A DNA stretch of 64,000 nucleotides from DASWUZ01 sp036401375 (GCA_036401375.1 DASWVB010000017.1:1-64000); one strand, 5' to 3'; shown: positions 1 through 8,894, numbered from the stretch's first letter. The notes: generated by a model not told the origin, from the sequence alone. Made by a program: numbers and translations.

Positions 1-1
1 G

Positions 2-496
<495 letters not shown>

Positions 497-505
<9 letters not shown>

Positions 506-560
506 TCAGATCCTGAAGTAGTCAGATCCTGAAGTAGTCAGATCTGAAGTAATTAAGTAG
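497..560 (+). repeat. 16-bp tandem repeat spanning the tuf stop codon
   Basis: The unit CTGAAGTAGTCAGATC starts in the last two sense codons of tuf, contains the TAG stop, and repeats at 513 and 529. A degenerate fourth copy begins near 544 and runs into AAGTAATTAAGTAG. The copies are almost identical, which suggests a recent tandem duplication of the gene end. No function is evident. Confidence 0.9.
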
Positions 561-632
561 TAAACTGGCGAAATTCAAAGTAAATCCCGGGGAGCGCTAC
601 GGTGTTCTTCGGGGACGAAAGTAAAAGCGACC

Positions 633-950
633 ATGGTTGGACAAAGAATACGAATCCGGCTCAAGGCTTACGACTATCGCGTGCTCGATGTCTCGACGGG
701 CGAGATCGTCGATACGGCCAAGCGTACCGGCGCGCAGGTGGCAGGTCCGATTCCGCTGCCCACCGTCAAGAACAAGTACTGCGTGCTGCGTTCGCCGCAC
801 GTCGACAAGAAGTCGCGTGAGGCCTTCGAGATCCGCACGCACAAGCGGCTGATCGATATTCTCGAACCGACCCAGCAGACGGTGGACGCGCTGATGAAGC
901 TCGATCTTCCTGCGGGCGTCGATGTCGAGATCAAGGCGTTTGAGAAGTAA
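633..950 (+). CDS. rpsJ: 30S ribosomal protein S10 (NusE)
   Basis: 105 aa, normal family length. It starts MVGQRIRIRLKAYDYRVLD and contains the GPIPLPT and SREAFEIRTHKRLIDI segments typical of S10. It is a 3' head-domain protein of the small subunit and also the NusE transcription antitermination factor. It is the first gene of the S10 operon, 127 nt after tuf. The only purine-rich ribosome-binding candidate (GGGGA near 611) is far from the ATG, so the initiation signal is weak. The end AAGTAATTAAGTAA repeats the stop-codon hexamer 8 nt on. Confidence 0.97.
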   Translation: MVGQRIRIRLKAYDYRVLDVSTGEIVDTAKRTGAQVAGPIPLPTVKNKYCVLRSPHVDKKSREAFEIRTHKRLIDILEPTQQTVDALMKLDLPAGVDVEIKAFEK

Positions 951-1034
951 TTAAGTAATCAACAGTAGAACCCCGGCAGTGCGCGGGCTGGCTGATCGAG
1001 CTATACGCCCGGCGCATGATGAGGAGGAGAGACG

Positions 1035-1778
1035 ATGGCAGTCACTGGAATATTAGGCCGCAAGATCGGCATGACGCAGGTATTCGATGAGAAGGGTGAC
1101 ATTCACCCTATCACCGTGCTGCAGGCGGGCCCATGCGTGGTTGCGCAGCTGAAGACCCTGGCGAAGGACGGCTACGACGCGGCGCAGATCGGCCTGGTCG
1201 AGTTCGTCAAGGCGTCGAAGGTGAACAAGGCCCAGGCCGGCCACTTTGGCAGGAGCAACGTGGCGCCGGTACGGCTGCTGCGCGAGGTTCCAGTCGAGGC
1301 TGTAAAGGCTGCAGCCGAGGGCGAAGAGCCGGCGATCGCGGTCAAGGCCGGGGACCGGGTGCTGGTCGATATCTTCTCTGACGAGAAGTATGTCGATGTG
1401 ATCGGCACCAGCAAGGGCCGCGGCTTTGCGGGCGTAGTTCGGCGGCATGGCTTTGGCGGCGGACCGAAGTCGCATGGACATATGTTCCAGGTGCAGGGCT
1501 CGATCGGCGCATCGTCCTTTCCGTCCCGCGTCTTTCCCGGGCAGCGGATGCCGGGCCACTTCGGCGTCGACCGGGTGACGGTACGCAACCTGCGCATTCG
1601 CGGCATCGATCTCGAAGAGAACCTGATCATGGTCGAGGGTGCGGTACCCGGCCCCCGCGACGGGTACGTGATGATCTCGAAGTCGAAGGCTCCTCCGCGC
1701 GAGCGCCGTGGATTTGGCGGCGCCGGTACGGTCGATCCGTTGAAGGCTTCGAAGAAGGCCTCCGCCAAGAAGAAGTAG
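1035..1778 (+). CDS. rplC: 50S ribosomal protein L3
   Basis: 247 aa, slightly longer than the usual 205-220 because of a Lys/Ala-rich C-terminal tail. It starts MAVTGILGRKIGMTQVFDE and contains the loop segment GGPKSHGHMFQVQGSIGASS with GQRMPGHFG, which reaches the peptidyl-transferase centre. A strong ribosome-binding site, GAGGAGGAG, lies just upstream of the ATG. L3 is an early-assembly large-subunit protein. It lies 84 nt after rpsJ and 91 nt before rplD. Confidence 0.97.
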   Translation: MAVTGILGRKIGMTQVFDEKGDIHPITVLQAGPCVVAQLKTLAKDGYDAAQIGLVEFVKASKVNKAQAGHFGRSNVAPVRLLREVPVEAVKAAAEGEEPAIAVKAGDRVLVDIFSDEKYVDVIGTSKGRGFAGVVRRHGFGGGPKSHGHMFQVQGSIGASSFPSRVFPGQRMPGHFGVDRVTVRNLRIRGIDLEENLIMVEGAVPGPRDGYVMISKSKAPPRERRGFGGAGTVDPLKASKKASAKKK

Positions 1779-1869
1779 GCCCGAAGCCGGTCCACTTGGC
1801 GGATTCAGAGGCCAGGCTCAGCGGGTGGCAGTCAGAAGATTTGAAGTACAGGTTTCGAAAGAGAAGACG

Positions 1870-2550
1870 ATGGCAAACATTGACGTATTCGATCTCGGCG
1901 GACAGAAGGTCGGCTCCCTCGAGCTGGCCGATGAGATCTTCGCGCCGAGCGAGGTAAACAAGGCTCTGCTCTGGGAGGCGGTCAAGCACTATCGCGCCGC
2001 TCTGCGCCAGGGAACGGCGGCGACCAAGAACCGCAAGCTGGTCTCGGGAGCCGGCAAGAAGCTGTGGAAGCAGAAGGGTACGGGGCGGGCCCGCGTGGGC
2101 TCGATCCGCTCGCCGCTCTGGCGCCATGGTGGAACGGTTCACGGCCCGCAGCCGCGCTCCTATGACTACGCGTTTCCGCGCAAGAAGCTGCTGGGCGCCC
2201 TGCGCTCTGCGCTGGCTTCAAAGCTTGCGGACGGGAAGCTGACGGTGGTCGAGAGCCTGGAGCTGTCGGAGCCGAAGACGAAGCTCTATCGTGCGGCACT
2301 GAATACGCTCGAGGCCCATCGCACGACGCTGCTGGTCGAGAGTACCCAGGCGCTGAGCGAGAAGCTGATCCTCGGGGCACGCAATCTGAAGGATGTAGAA
2401 GTGGTGTTGAATACCGAGGTCCACCCCTACGATCTGCTGCGCAACGAGCGGGCCATCTTCTCCCGCTCCGCGATCGAGAAGCTGCAGGAGTCCTTGAAGA
2501 AGACCGTATCGAAGCGTCGTCTTGCTGCGGCCGCGACGGAGGTGGCGTAG
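1870..2550 (+). CDS. rplD: 50S ribosomal protein L4
   Basis: 226 aa from the ATG at 1870 (MANIDVFDLGG). The frame is open to a GTG at 1825, but the family begins at this MANIDV-like segment and a GAAAGAGAAG purine stretch precedes 1870. The motif WKQKGTGRARVGS and SPLWRHGG form the extended loop that lines the exit tunnel. In enterobacteria L4 also regulates its operon; nothing here shows whether it does so in this organism. The stop abuts the rplW start with no spacer. Confidence 0.96.
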   Translation: MANIDVFDLGGQKVGSLELADEIFAPSEVNKALLWEAVKHYRAALRQGTAATKNRKLVSGAGKKLWKQKGTGRARVGSIRSPLWRHGGTVHGPQPRSYDYAFPRKKLLGALRSALASKLADGKLTVVESLELSEPKTKLYRAALNTLEAHRTTLLVESTQALSEKLILGARNLKDVEVVLNTEVHPYDLLRNERAIFSRSAIEKLQESLKKTVSKRRLAAAATEVA

Positions 2551-2844
2551 ATGTCGAGTGCCTATGATGTGATTCGCCGGCCGGTGATAACGGAGAAGGG
2601 TCTGACCGCGAAGGAGACGGAGGGTACCCTGGTCTTCGAGGTCGCGGCGAATGCGACCAAGACCGAGGTGAAGCAGGCCGTCGAGGTCCTCTTCAAGGTG
2701 AAGGTGGATGCGGTGCGCACGGCCAACTACCTGGGCAAGGAGCGGAGGCGGGGCAAGTTCACCGGGTTTCGCCCTGACTGGAAGAAGGCCTACGTACGGC
2801 TGAAGGCGGGCGAGAAGCTGCCTGAGTATGTCAACAACCTGTAG
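2551..2844 (+). CDS. rplW: 50S ribosomal protein L23
   Basis: 97 aa, normal length. It starts MSSAYDVIRRPVITEKG and contains VKVDAVRTANYLGKERRRGKF, the loop near the tunnel exit where SRP and trigger factor dock. The ATG follows the rplD TAG directly, so translation is probably coupled. A spacer of 148 nt with degenerate GTTTG and CAGTTGG repeats follows. Confidence 0.97.
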   Translation: MSSAYDVIRRPVITEKGLTAKETEGTLVFEVAANATKTEVKQAVEVLFKVKVDAVRTANYLGKERRRGKFTGFRPDWKKAYVRLKAGEKLPEYVNNL

Positions 2845-2992
2845 CAGTTTGTAGCTGGCGTTTGCGGTTTGGCAGTTGGGGTTTGCAGTAGCGCAGCAGC
2901 TTACTAACGACTTTGAAGATCATGCAGCCCGCGGCAGTAGGTGGCGGGCGAAGAGCTAGCGGCTAAAGCTGGCAGCTAGAGAGAAAAAGACG

Positions 2993-3817
2993 ATGCCGAT
3001 CAAGACATTTCGACCGATCACACCGACCCTGCGCTTCAAGACGACGCTGGTCAACGATGACCTGACGACGGACCGGCCGCACAAGCCGCTGCTGGCGGTG
3101 AAGCAGCGTACCGGCGGACGCGGCAACGGCGGCAACATGACCATGCGCCACCACGGCGGCGGCCACAAGCAGATGCTTCGGCTGATCGACTTCAAGCGCG
3201 AGAAGTATGGCGTTCCGGGCAAGGTCGCGACCATTGAGTACGATCCGAACCGCTCCTCGCGCATCGCGCTGATCCACTACGCGGACGGCGAGAAGCGCTA
3301 CATCCTGCAGCCGGTCGGGCTGAAGGTGGGGCAGACGATCACCAGCGGCCCGGAGGCCGATATTCTGATCGGCAATGCGCTGCCGCTCAAGAATATTCCC
3401 GCCGGCACGACGGTTCATAACGTCGAGCTGCGGCCCGGCAAGGGTGCGCAGATGGTGCGTTCGGCCGGATCCTCAGCACAGCTGGTCGCGAAGGAAGGCG
3501 ACTACGCGCTGCTCAAGCTGCCCTCTGGCGAGACTCGCAAGGTGCTGGTCGAGTGCATGGCGACGATCGGCCAGGTGGGCAACACGGACCACGAGAATGT
3601 CTCGATCGGCAAGGCGGGGCGCAACCGGTGGAAGGGCATCCGGCCCAGCAACCGCGGCGTCTCGATGAACCCGGTCGATCACCCGCATGGCGGCGGCGAG
3701 GGGAAGACCTCGGGCGGACGGCATCCCGTCACTCCCTGGGGCCAGCCGACGCGCGGCTACAAGACACGCAACAACAAGCGGACGGATGCATTCATCGTCA
3801 GCCGTCCCAAAAAGTAA
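2993..3817 (+). CDS. rplB: 50S ribosomal protein L2
   Basis: 274 aa, normal length. It starts MPIKTFRPITPTLRF and contains the conserved C-terminal segment NPVDHPHGGGEGKTSGG, whose histidine is the residue implicated in peptidyl-transferase centre integrity. It is a core 23S rRNA binding protein needed for subunit association. Spacer sequences on both sides are rich in GCTAG and GGCAGCTAGAG repeats. Confidence 0.97.
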   Translation: MPIKTFRPITPTLRFKTTLVNDDLTTDRPHKPLLAVKQRTGGRGNGGNMTMRHHGGGHKQMLRLIDFKREKYGVPGKVATIEYDPNRSSRIALIHYADGEKRYILQPVGLKVGQTITSGPEADILIGNALPLKNIPAGTTVHNVELRPGKGAQMVRSAGSSAQLVAKEGDYALLKLPSGETRKVLVECMATIGQVGNTDHENVSIGKAGRNRWKGIRPSNRGVSMNPVDHPHGGGEGKTSGGRHPVTPWGQPTRGYKTRNNKRTDAFIVSRPKK

Positions 3818-3878
3818 GTTCTGATACCAGGATGTGAGAGCCGGCAGCTAGAGGCTGCTGGCCGGGAGCTACAGAGTT

Positions 3879-4169
3879 ATGGCGCGTTCGACAAAAAAGG
3901 GTCCCTTCATCGACGGGCACCTGATGGTCAAGATTGAAGTGTTGAACCAGGCAAACGATAAGAAGGTCGTTCGCACCTGGTCGCGGCGCTCGACGATCCA
4001 CCCGGATTTTGTAGGTCACACGATCGCGGTGCATAACGGGCGCAAGTTTGTGCCGGTGTATGTGACGGAGAACATGGTGGGACACAAGCTGGGCGAGTTC
4101 TCGGCGACGCGCACGTTCAAGGGACACTCGGCCAAGGCGGCTGAGTCTTCGGCCAAGCCGCGCGGCTAA
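3879..4169 (+). CDS. rpsS: 30S ribosomal protein S19
   Basis: 96 aa, normal length. It starts MARSTKKGPFIDGHLM and has the family segment WSRRSTIHPDFVGHTIAVHNG and the ending GEFSATRTFKGHS. It binds 16S rRNA in the head with S13, which is encoded further along in the same operon. Spacing to rplB is 61 nt and to rplV 63 nt. Confidence 0.97.
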   Translation: MARSTKKGPFIDGHLMVKIEVLNQANDKKVVRTWSRRSTIHPDFVGHTIAVHNGRKFVPVYVTENMVGHKLGEFSATRTFKGHSAKAAESSAKPRG

Positions 4170-4232
4170 GCCGCCGGACGGGGATCAGGCAAGGCAGTTG
4201 TAGACAAGTTTCAGGGTTGGGAAGGCAAGCAA

Positions 4233-4751
4233 ATGCAACTGGACACACGGGAATTCCGGGCGGAAGCGCGCTTCCAGCGGGTCTCTCCGCAGAAGGCGCG
4301 GCTGGTGCTCGAGCTGATCAAGGGCCGCAAGGTGGAAGAGGCTCTGACGACGGTCGCCTTCACCAAGAAGGGTGTAGCGCCGCTGGTCGAGAAGGTGCTG
4401 CGTTCGGCGCTGCAGAACGCCAACTACCTGAGCCAGGAGCAGGGGCTGGACGTGGACGTCGATAACCTCTACGTGAAGACGGCGGTCGCGAACGACGGCC
4501 CGCGCATGAAGCGGATTCGCCCGGCGCCGATGGGGCGGGCGTTCCGGTATCAGCGGCGGCTATCGCACATTGTCATTTCAGTGGCGGAGCGGCTGCGCGG
4601 CGGAGTGGTCGAGACGGTGGGTGAGCCGGCGGAGTCGAGGCCGGCGAAGCGGGCGGCCAGGCGCGCTCCCGCGACCAAGGCTGCTGCCAAGAAGAAGACC
4701 AGCCTGAGGTCGGCGGCCAAGAACTGGGCCAAGAGCAAGACCGGTAAGTAG
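4233..4751 (+). CDS. rplV: 50S ribosomal protein L22 with long basic tail
   Basis: 172 aa, about 60 residues longer than typical L22 (about 110). The first 115 residues are canonical: FRAEARFQRVSPQKARLVLELIKG, then the tunnel beta-hairpin segment KRIRPAPMGRAFRYQRRLSHI. The rest is a low-complexity basic tail rich in Ala, Lys and Arg (AAKKKTSLRSAAKNW). The tail is in frame with normal codon use, so it is a real extension. The stop lies in a 12-bp direct repeat (GTAAGTAGACG at 4744 and 4756). Confidence 0.96.
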   Translation: MQLDTREFRAEARFQRVSPQKARLVLELIKGRKVEEALTTVAFTKKGVAPLVEKVLRSALQNANYLSQEQGLDVDVDNLYVKTAVANDGPRMKRIRPAPMGRAFRYQRRLSHIVISVAERLRGGVVETVGEPAESRPAKRAARRAPATKAAAKKKTSLRSAAKNWAKSKTGK

Positions 4752-4902
4752 ACGAGTAAGTAGACGGGACTTATAAGTCGAGATTGGGCTTGCAGGTCAG
4801 AGTCAAGAGCCAAGCCCGGCAGCGGCATGCGGGTCGCAGTAGAGAAGCGGTGGTTCGGTAGCATCAGCCAGGTATTTGCGGTAGAGGATTAAGAGGAAGC
4901 TT

Positions 4903-5568
4903 ATGGGACAGAAAGTCCACCCTTACGGATTCAGGCTCGGTATCAACAAGCCGTGGAAGTCGCGCTGGTTTGTGGAGCGCGACTATGACAAGTTGCTCAT
5001 CGAAGACATTCAGCTCAAGAAGGAGTTGAAGGAGAAGCTGAAGGCGGCGGGCGTGAGCTCGGTCGAGATCGAGCGTCCGGGCAACAAGCTGCGGCTGATC
5101 ATCCGCACGGCACGGCCGGGCATCGTGATCGGCCGCAAGGGTGCGGAGATCGACAAGCTGAAGGGCGAGCTGCAGAAGCGGACCAACCGAGATGTGTTCA
5201 TCGACATTCTCGAGGTGAACAAGCCGGAGCTCGATGCGCAGCTGGTCGCCGAGAACATTGCGCTGCAGCTGGAGAAGCGGGTCGGCTTCCGGCGGGCGAT
5301 GCGCAAGTCGGTTGACTCGGCACTGCGCTTCGGCTGCAAGGGAATCAAGGTGCGTGTATCGGGCCGGCTGAACGGCAATGAGATCGCGCGTTCGGAGTGG
5401 TACCTGCAGGGCCGTCTGCCGCTGCACACCCTGCGCGCGGATATCGACTACGGATTCGCCGAGGCGCATACCACCTATGGGCTGATCGGGGTGAAGACCT
5501 GGATCTATCGCGGCGATATCTACGAGCAGAAGCGCAAGCCGCAGCAGGTGGGCACGACAGTATTCTAG
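4903..5568 (+). CDS. rpsC: 30S ribosomal protein S3
   Basis: 221 aa, normal length. It starts MGQKVHPYGFRLGI. The KH domain motif GIVIGRKGAEIDKL and the C-terminal S3 domain ending GVKTWIYRGDIY are present. S3 lines the mRNA entry tunnel in the 30S head. GAGGATTAAGAGGAAGC upstream gives a good ribosome-binding site. It is separated from rplV by a 151-nt spacer without an ORF. Confidence 0.97.
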   Translation: MGQKVHPYGFRLGINKPWKSRWFVERDYDKLLIEDIQLKKELKEKLKAAGVSSVEIERPGNKLRLIIRTARPGIVIGRKGAEIDKLKGELQKRTNRDVFIDILEVNKPELDAQLVAENIALQLEKRVGFRRAMRKSVDSALRFGCKGIKVRVSGRLNGNEIARSEWYLQGRLPLHTLRADIDYGFAEAHTTYGLIGVKTWIYRGDIYEQKRKPQQVGTTVF

Positions 5569-5705
5569 TAGATCGCCGGTACCTCGAAAGTAACTGGAAA
5601 GAGTGCTGCGGTACGAGGAAGAAGCGCGGTACCTCGAAGTAGTAAGTAACTTCGCTAGGTCACCGAGGCCGGTAGTTGGTAGTTAGAAGTTGAGGGTTTC
5701 TGTCT

Positions 5706-6140
5706 ATGTTGATGCCAAAGAAGGTGAAGTTTCGCAAGCAGCAGCGGGGCCGGATGAAGGGCAAGGCCTGGCGCGGCTCTACGCTGTCGTTCGGCGACTA
5801 CGGCTTGAAGGTGCTGGAGTGCGGGTATATCACGGACCGCCAGATCGAGGCGAGCCGGGTGGCGATGACCCGCTTCATCAAGCGCGGCGGCAAGGTATGG
5901 CTGCGCCTGTTCCCCGACAAGCCTGTCACCAAGAAGCCGGCCGAGACCCGTATGGGCAAGGGTAAGGGCGCACCCGATCACTGGGTCGCGGTGGTGCGAC
6001 CGGGCAAGGTGCTCTTCGAGATGGAGGGCGTGACACCCGAGATCGCGATGGAGGCGATGCGGCTGGCGTCGCACAAGCTTCCTCTGAAGACCAAGTTTGT
6101 CATGCGGCATGACCTGAAGTCGACGGTGGCTGCGAAGTAG
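5706..6140 (+). CDS. rplP: 50S ribosomal protein L16
   Basis: 144 aa, normal length. It starts MLMPKKVKFRKQQRGRMKG, like family members, so the ATG at 5706 is preferred over the one at 5712. It contains MGKGKGAPDHWVAVV, the segment that contacts the A-site tRNA elbow region. It belongs to the same operon, 137 nt after rpsC. A spacer of about 110 nt with GAGATTT repeats follows. Confidence 0.97.
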   Translation: MLMPKKVKFRKQQRGRMKGKAWRGSTLSFGDYGLKVLECGYITDRQIEASRVAMTRFIKRGGKVWLRLFPDKPVTKKPAETRMGKGKGAPDHWVAVVRPGKVLFEMEGVTPEIAMEAMRLASHKLPLKTKFVMRHDLKSTVAAK

Positions 6141-6183
6141 ACGTTCGGGGCGGGAGCCGGGCTCGGAGCCGGCGAGAGTTATC

Positions 6184-6250
6184 GAGATTTGAGATTTGAG
6201 ATTTAAGTTTGAGATTCAAGATGAGAGATTCAAGATGAGAGATGAGAGCG
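6184..6250 (+). repeat. Degenerate GAGATTT/GAGATTCAAGAT tandem array before rpmC
   Basis: GAGATTT is repeated three times, followed by GAGATTCAAGAT twice and GAGATGAGAG twice, running into the rpmC start. The array supplies several overlapping purine-rich GAGAG stretches that could serve as ribosome-binding sites. It is AT-rich compared with the surrounding genes. Confidence 0.8.
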
Positions 6251-6517
6251 ATGGAGACTGAAAAGATTCGTAACCTGAGCGACCAGGAGCTGACCCTGCA
6301 GCAGAAGCAGGCAGCCGAGCAGCTCTTCCGGCTTCGCTTCCAGATGAAGCTGGGGCAGAACGAGGGCGTGAAGAAGCTGCGCGAGCTGCGGAAGGACATC
6401 GCCCGCATCCAGACCATCGAGCGCGAGCGCGCGCTGGGGCTGAGGGGTGCGACTGCCAAGGCCACGGAAGCTCTACCGGTGAAGGCGTCAAAGAAGATCA
6501 AGAAGGAGGCTCGCTAA
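6251..6517 (+). CDS. rpmC: 50S ribosomal protein L29
   Basis: 88 aa from the ATG at 6251 (METEKIRNLSDQELTLQQ); an in-frame ATG at 6242 would add MRA. Core motif: LFRLRFQMKLGQNEG, then KDIARIQTIERER. It is longer than the 60-70 aa norm because of a basic C-terminal tail (VKASKKIKKEAR). L29 sits near the exit tunnel next to L23. The rpsQ GTG starts right after its stop. Confidence 0.95.
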   Translation: METEKIRNLSDQELTLQQKQAAEQLFRLRFQMKLGQNEGVKKLRELRKDIARIQTIERERALGLRGATAKATEALPVKASKKIKKEAR

Positions 6518-6931
6518 GTGATGAGTGAAGCCAACGTAAGCCCCGTTCCTACGGGCGCCACAGCCCCCGGTGCCACAGCCCCTGGCAGTGGAGCGGCGCC
6601 GGCGAGCGACCCGAACTCCCGCCGCAACGAGAAGGTCGGCCTGGTGGTCTCGACCAAGATGCAGAAGACGATCGTGGTCGAGATCGAGATGCGCAAGGCG
6701 CATGCGAAGTACAAGCGGGTGATGAAGACCAACAAGAAATTCTATGCGCATGACGAGCAGAACTCGGCCCGGGTCGGCGATGTGGTCCGTATACGCGAGA
6801 CCCGTCCGCTGAGCAAGCTGAAGCGCTGGCAGCTGGAAGAGATCGTGCGGCGTTCGGCTCTGGCGCAGGTGGAAGAGGCGGCGAAGGCAGCCAAGGTATT
6901 GGACGAACAGGCGATCGCGGCAGCGAAGTAG
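6518..6931 (+). CDS. rpsQ: 30S ribosomal protein S17 with N-terminal extension
   Basis: 137 aa, against about 85 for typical S17. Residues 1-35 are a low-complexity Ala/Pro/Gly/Thr extension; the S17 OB fold follows (RNEKVGLVVSTKMQKTIVV, then ARVGDVVRIRETRPLSKLKRW). GTG at 6518 sits 8 nt after AGGAGG and is the best start; ATG at 6521 is the alternative. It binds the 5' domain of 16S rRNA. It is coupled to rpmC with zero spacing. Confidence 0.94.
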   Translation: MMSEANVSPVPTGATAPGATAPGSGAAPASDPNSRRNEKVGLVVSTKMQKTIVVEIEMRKAHAKYKRVMKTNKKFYAHDEQNSARVGDVVRIRETRPLSKLKRWQLEEIVRRSALAQVEEAAKAAKVLDEQAIAAAK

Positions 6932-7036
6932 GAAGCGGCTGGCTTGCTCTGCGGATCACCGCGGGGCGAGAGGTAGCCGGTGCGGCAGGCGTGTTGGCTG
7001 GGCTGTTCCGGCGTAGTAGCTCGAAGGAGACAGACG

Positions 7037-7408
7037 ATGGCAGTACAGATGAGAACGATGCTCCAGGTGGCCGATAACAGCGGCGCGCGCAAGCTGCAGG
7101 TTATCCTGCCGCTGGGCCGCTCGAGCGCGAAGAAGGCGGGCCTGGGCGATGTAGTTACCGCGGCGGTGAAGGAAGCTTCCCCGGACGGACAGGTCAAGAA
7201 GGGCAAGGTCGTCAAGGCGGTGATCGTCCGCACCCACAAGGAGTACCGGCGGCGCGACGGCACCTATATCCGCTTCGATGAGAATGCGGCAGTGCTGATC
7301 AACGATGCAGGGGAGCCGGTGGGGACGCGCGTCTTCGGGCCGGTAGCTCGCGAGCTGCGGGAGAAGAAATTTCTGAAGATTGTGTCGCTCGCGCCGGAAG
7401 TGATCTAG
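7037..7408 (+). CDS. rplN: 50S ribosomal protein L14
   Basis: 123 aa from the ATG at 7037 (MAVQMRTMLQVADNSGARK). The frame is open back to 6980, but the family starts here and GAAGGAGA precedes it. It ends GPVARELREKKFLKIVSLAPEVI, the L14 signature. It contacts 16S rRNA at an intersubunit bridge. The stop codon lies in the first copy of a 16-bp tandem repeat. Confidence 0.97.
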   Translation: MAVQMRTMLQVADNSGARKLQVILPLGRSSAKKAGLGDVVTAAVKEASPDGQVKKGKVVKAVIVRTHKEYRRRDGTYIRFDENAAVLINDAGEPVGTRVFGPVARELREKKFLKIVSLAPEVI

Positions 7409-7441
7409 CTGGTAAGTGATCTGGCGGGTAAGTGATCTGGC
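7398..7441 (+). repeat. 16-bp tandem repeat spanning the rplN stop codon
   Basis: AAGTGATCT recurs at 7398, 7414 and 7430, an exact 16-bp period. The first copy covers the last codons and TAG stop of rplN, and the next two lie downstream as GGTAAGTGATCTGGC. The arrangement matches the one at the tuf stop. No function is evident. Confidence 0.9.
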
Positions 7442-7523
7442 CGGTTTTGAGTAAGTACGGTTTTGAGGTTAAGAGAGATCAGCTGCAAGTCGGGCAGCGA
7501 GTTAGAGCGGGAGTAGAGGCGAT

Positions 7524-7868
7524 ATGGCAGGTCTGAATATTCAACGGAACGACACCGTGCAGGTACTGACGGGCAGCGACCGCGGCAAGCAGGGCAGGGT
7601 GTTGCGAGTGATTCGAGACACCAACCGGGTGCTGGTCGAGCACGTGCGCATGGTCAAGAAGAACGTGCGGCCCAACCCGCAGAAAAACATCAAGGGCGGA
7701 ATCGCCGAGCAGGAGGCGCCGCTCGATATCTCGAACGTGGCGCTGGTGTGCGGTACCTGCGGGCCTACGCGTGTGGGACACAAGTTCGAGGGCGATCACA
7801 AGGTGAGGGTGTGCGTGAAGTGTGGAACCACGCTTGCGCCGAAGGGCCGCAAGAGCAAGAAGAAGTAG
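7524..7868 (+). CDS. rplX: 50S ribosomal protein L24, zinc-type
   Basis: 114 aa. It starts MAGLNIQRNDTVQVLTGSDRGKQG, the KOW motif that initiates 23S folding. The C-terminal half carries CGTCG and CVKCG pairs, a CxxC-CxxC arrangement consistent with a bound zinc, as in many non-proteobacterial L24 proteins. The tail is Lys-rich. It lies 115 nt after rplN. Confidence 0.96.
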   Translation: MAGLNIQRNDTVQVLTGSDRGKQGRVLRVIRDTNRVLVEHVRMVKKNVRPNPQKNIKGGIAEQEAPLDISNVALVCGTCGPTRVGHKFEGDHKVRVCVKCGTTLAPKGRKSKKK

Positions 7869-8021
7869 CTGCAGGCCACATAGCGACGCTAAGTGGAACG
7901 ATGTATTTCAGTCGAGCTTCGTAGCCTGGTTTCAAGTAGATTCGTTCGAGTTCAGGATCACGCAACGGTAGACGGGCCGAAGTCGAAGCCCAATCCGGGA
8001 CCGTGAGGAGAGAGATCCAAG

Positions 8022-8567
8022 ATGGCAGCAAGGTTCAGAGAGAAGTACTTCAAAGAGATCAAGCCCGCACTGCAGAAGGAGCTTGGCCTCAAGAACGCGA
8101 TGGCGGTTCCGCGGCTTGAGAAGATCGTGTTGAACATGGGGCTGGGCGAGGCGACGCAGAACGTGAAGCTGCTCGACCCGCTGGTTGCGGACCTGGCGTT
8201 GATTGCGGGCCAGAAGCCGGTGACGACCAAGGCGAAGAAGTCGATCGCGGCCTTCAAGGTTCGCGAGGGGATGCCGATCGGGGCGATGGTGACCCTGCGG
8301 GGCGACAAGATGTACGAGTTTCTCGACCGGCTGATTTCCGTAGCGCTGCCGCGCGTTCGCGACTTCAAGGGTGTCTCGACCAAGAGCTTTGACGGGCGCG
8401 GCAACTACACGCTGGGCATGCGCGATCAGCTGATCTTCGCCGAGATCGACTACTCGCGCGTCGAGAAGCTGAAGGGGATGAACGTCACCATTGTCACGAC
8501 TGCTGAGGACGACAACACTGCGCGGGCACTGTTGAAGCAGTTCGGGATGCCGTTCCGCGCGGCTTGA
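8022..8567 (+). CDS. rplE: 50S ribosomal protein L5
   Basis: 181 aa, normal length. Family segments include PRLEKIVLNMGLGEA, GQKPVTTKAKKSIAAFKVREG and MRDQLIFAEIDY. It binds 5S rRNA with L18, which is encoded downstream. GTGAGGAGAGAG precedes the ATG. It lies 153 nt after rplX. Confidence 0.97.
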   Translation: MAARFREKYFKEIKPALQKELGLKNAMAVPRLEKIVLNMGLGEATQNVKLLDPLVADLALIAGQKPVTTKAKKSIAAFKVREGMPIGAMVTLRGDKMYEFLDRLISVALPRVRDFKGVSTKSFDGRGNYTLGMRDQLIFAEIDYSRVEKLKGMNVTIVTTAEDDNTARALLKQFGMPFRAA

Positions 8568-8708
8568 TCAAAGCCGGCGTGGAGTTGAGACAGGGCGAGT
8601 CAGGGCCCTGTCGAGCTGGAAGCAGCTTGAAGTCAGAGTCGCTGAAATGAAAGTACCTTGATTCAAGTACCGGGAGTTAGAAGCTCCCATCAGGATTGAA
8701 GAGGAAAT

Positions 8709-8894
8709 ATGGCAACGACAGCAAAGCGAGTGAAGGACGCACGGAAGCCCAAGTTCAAGAGCCGGCAGCATAATCGTTGCAAGCGCTGCGGCCGCCCGAG
8801 GGCTTATATGAGAAAGTTCGGGCTGTGCCGTCTATGCTTCCGGCAGCTCGCGCTCTCGGGAGACATTCCCGGCGTCGTCAAGTCCAGCTGGTAG
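8709..8894 (+). CDS. rpsN: 30S ribosomal protein S14, zinc-binding type Z
   Basis: 61 aa, the short zinc form. Cys24 and Cys27 (CKRC) and Cys40 and Cys43 (CRLC) are all present, followed by LALSGDIPGVVKSSW. It is positioned between rplE and rpsH as is normal. Also named rpsZ in some genomes. GAAGAGGAAAT precedes the ATG. Confidence 0.97.
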   Translation: MATTAKRVKDARKPKFKSRQHNRCKRCGRPRAYMRKFGLCRLCFRQLALSGDIPGVVKSSW

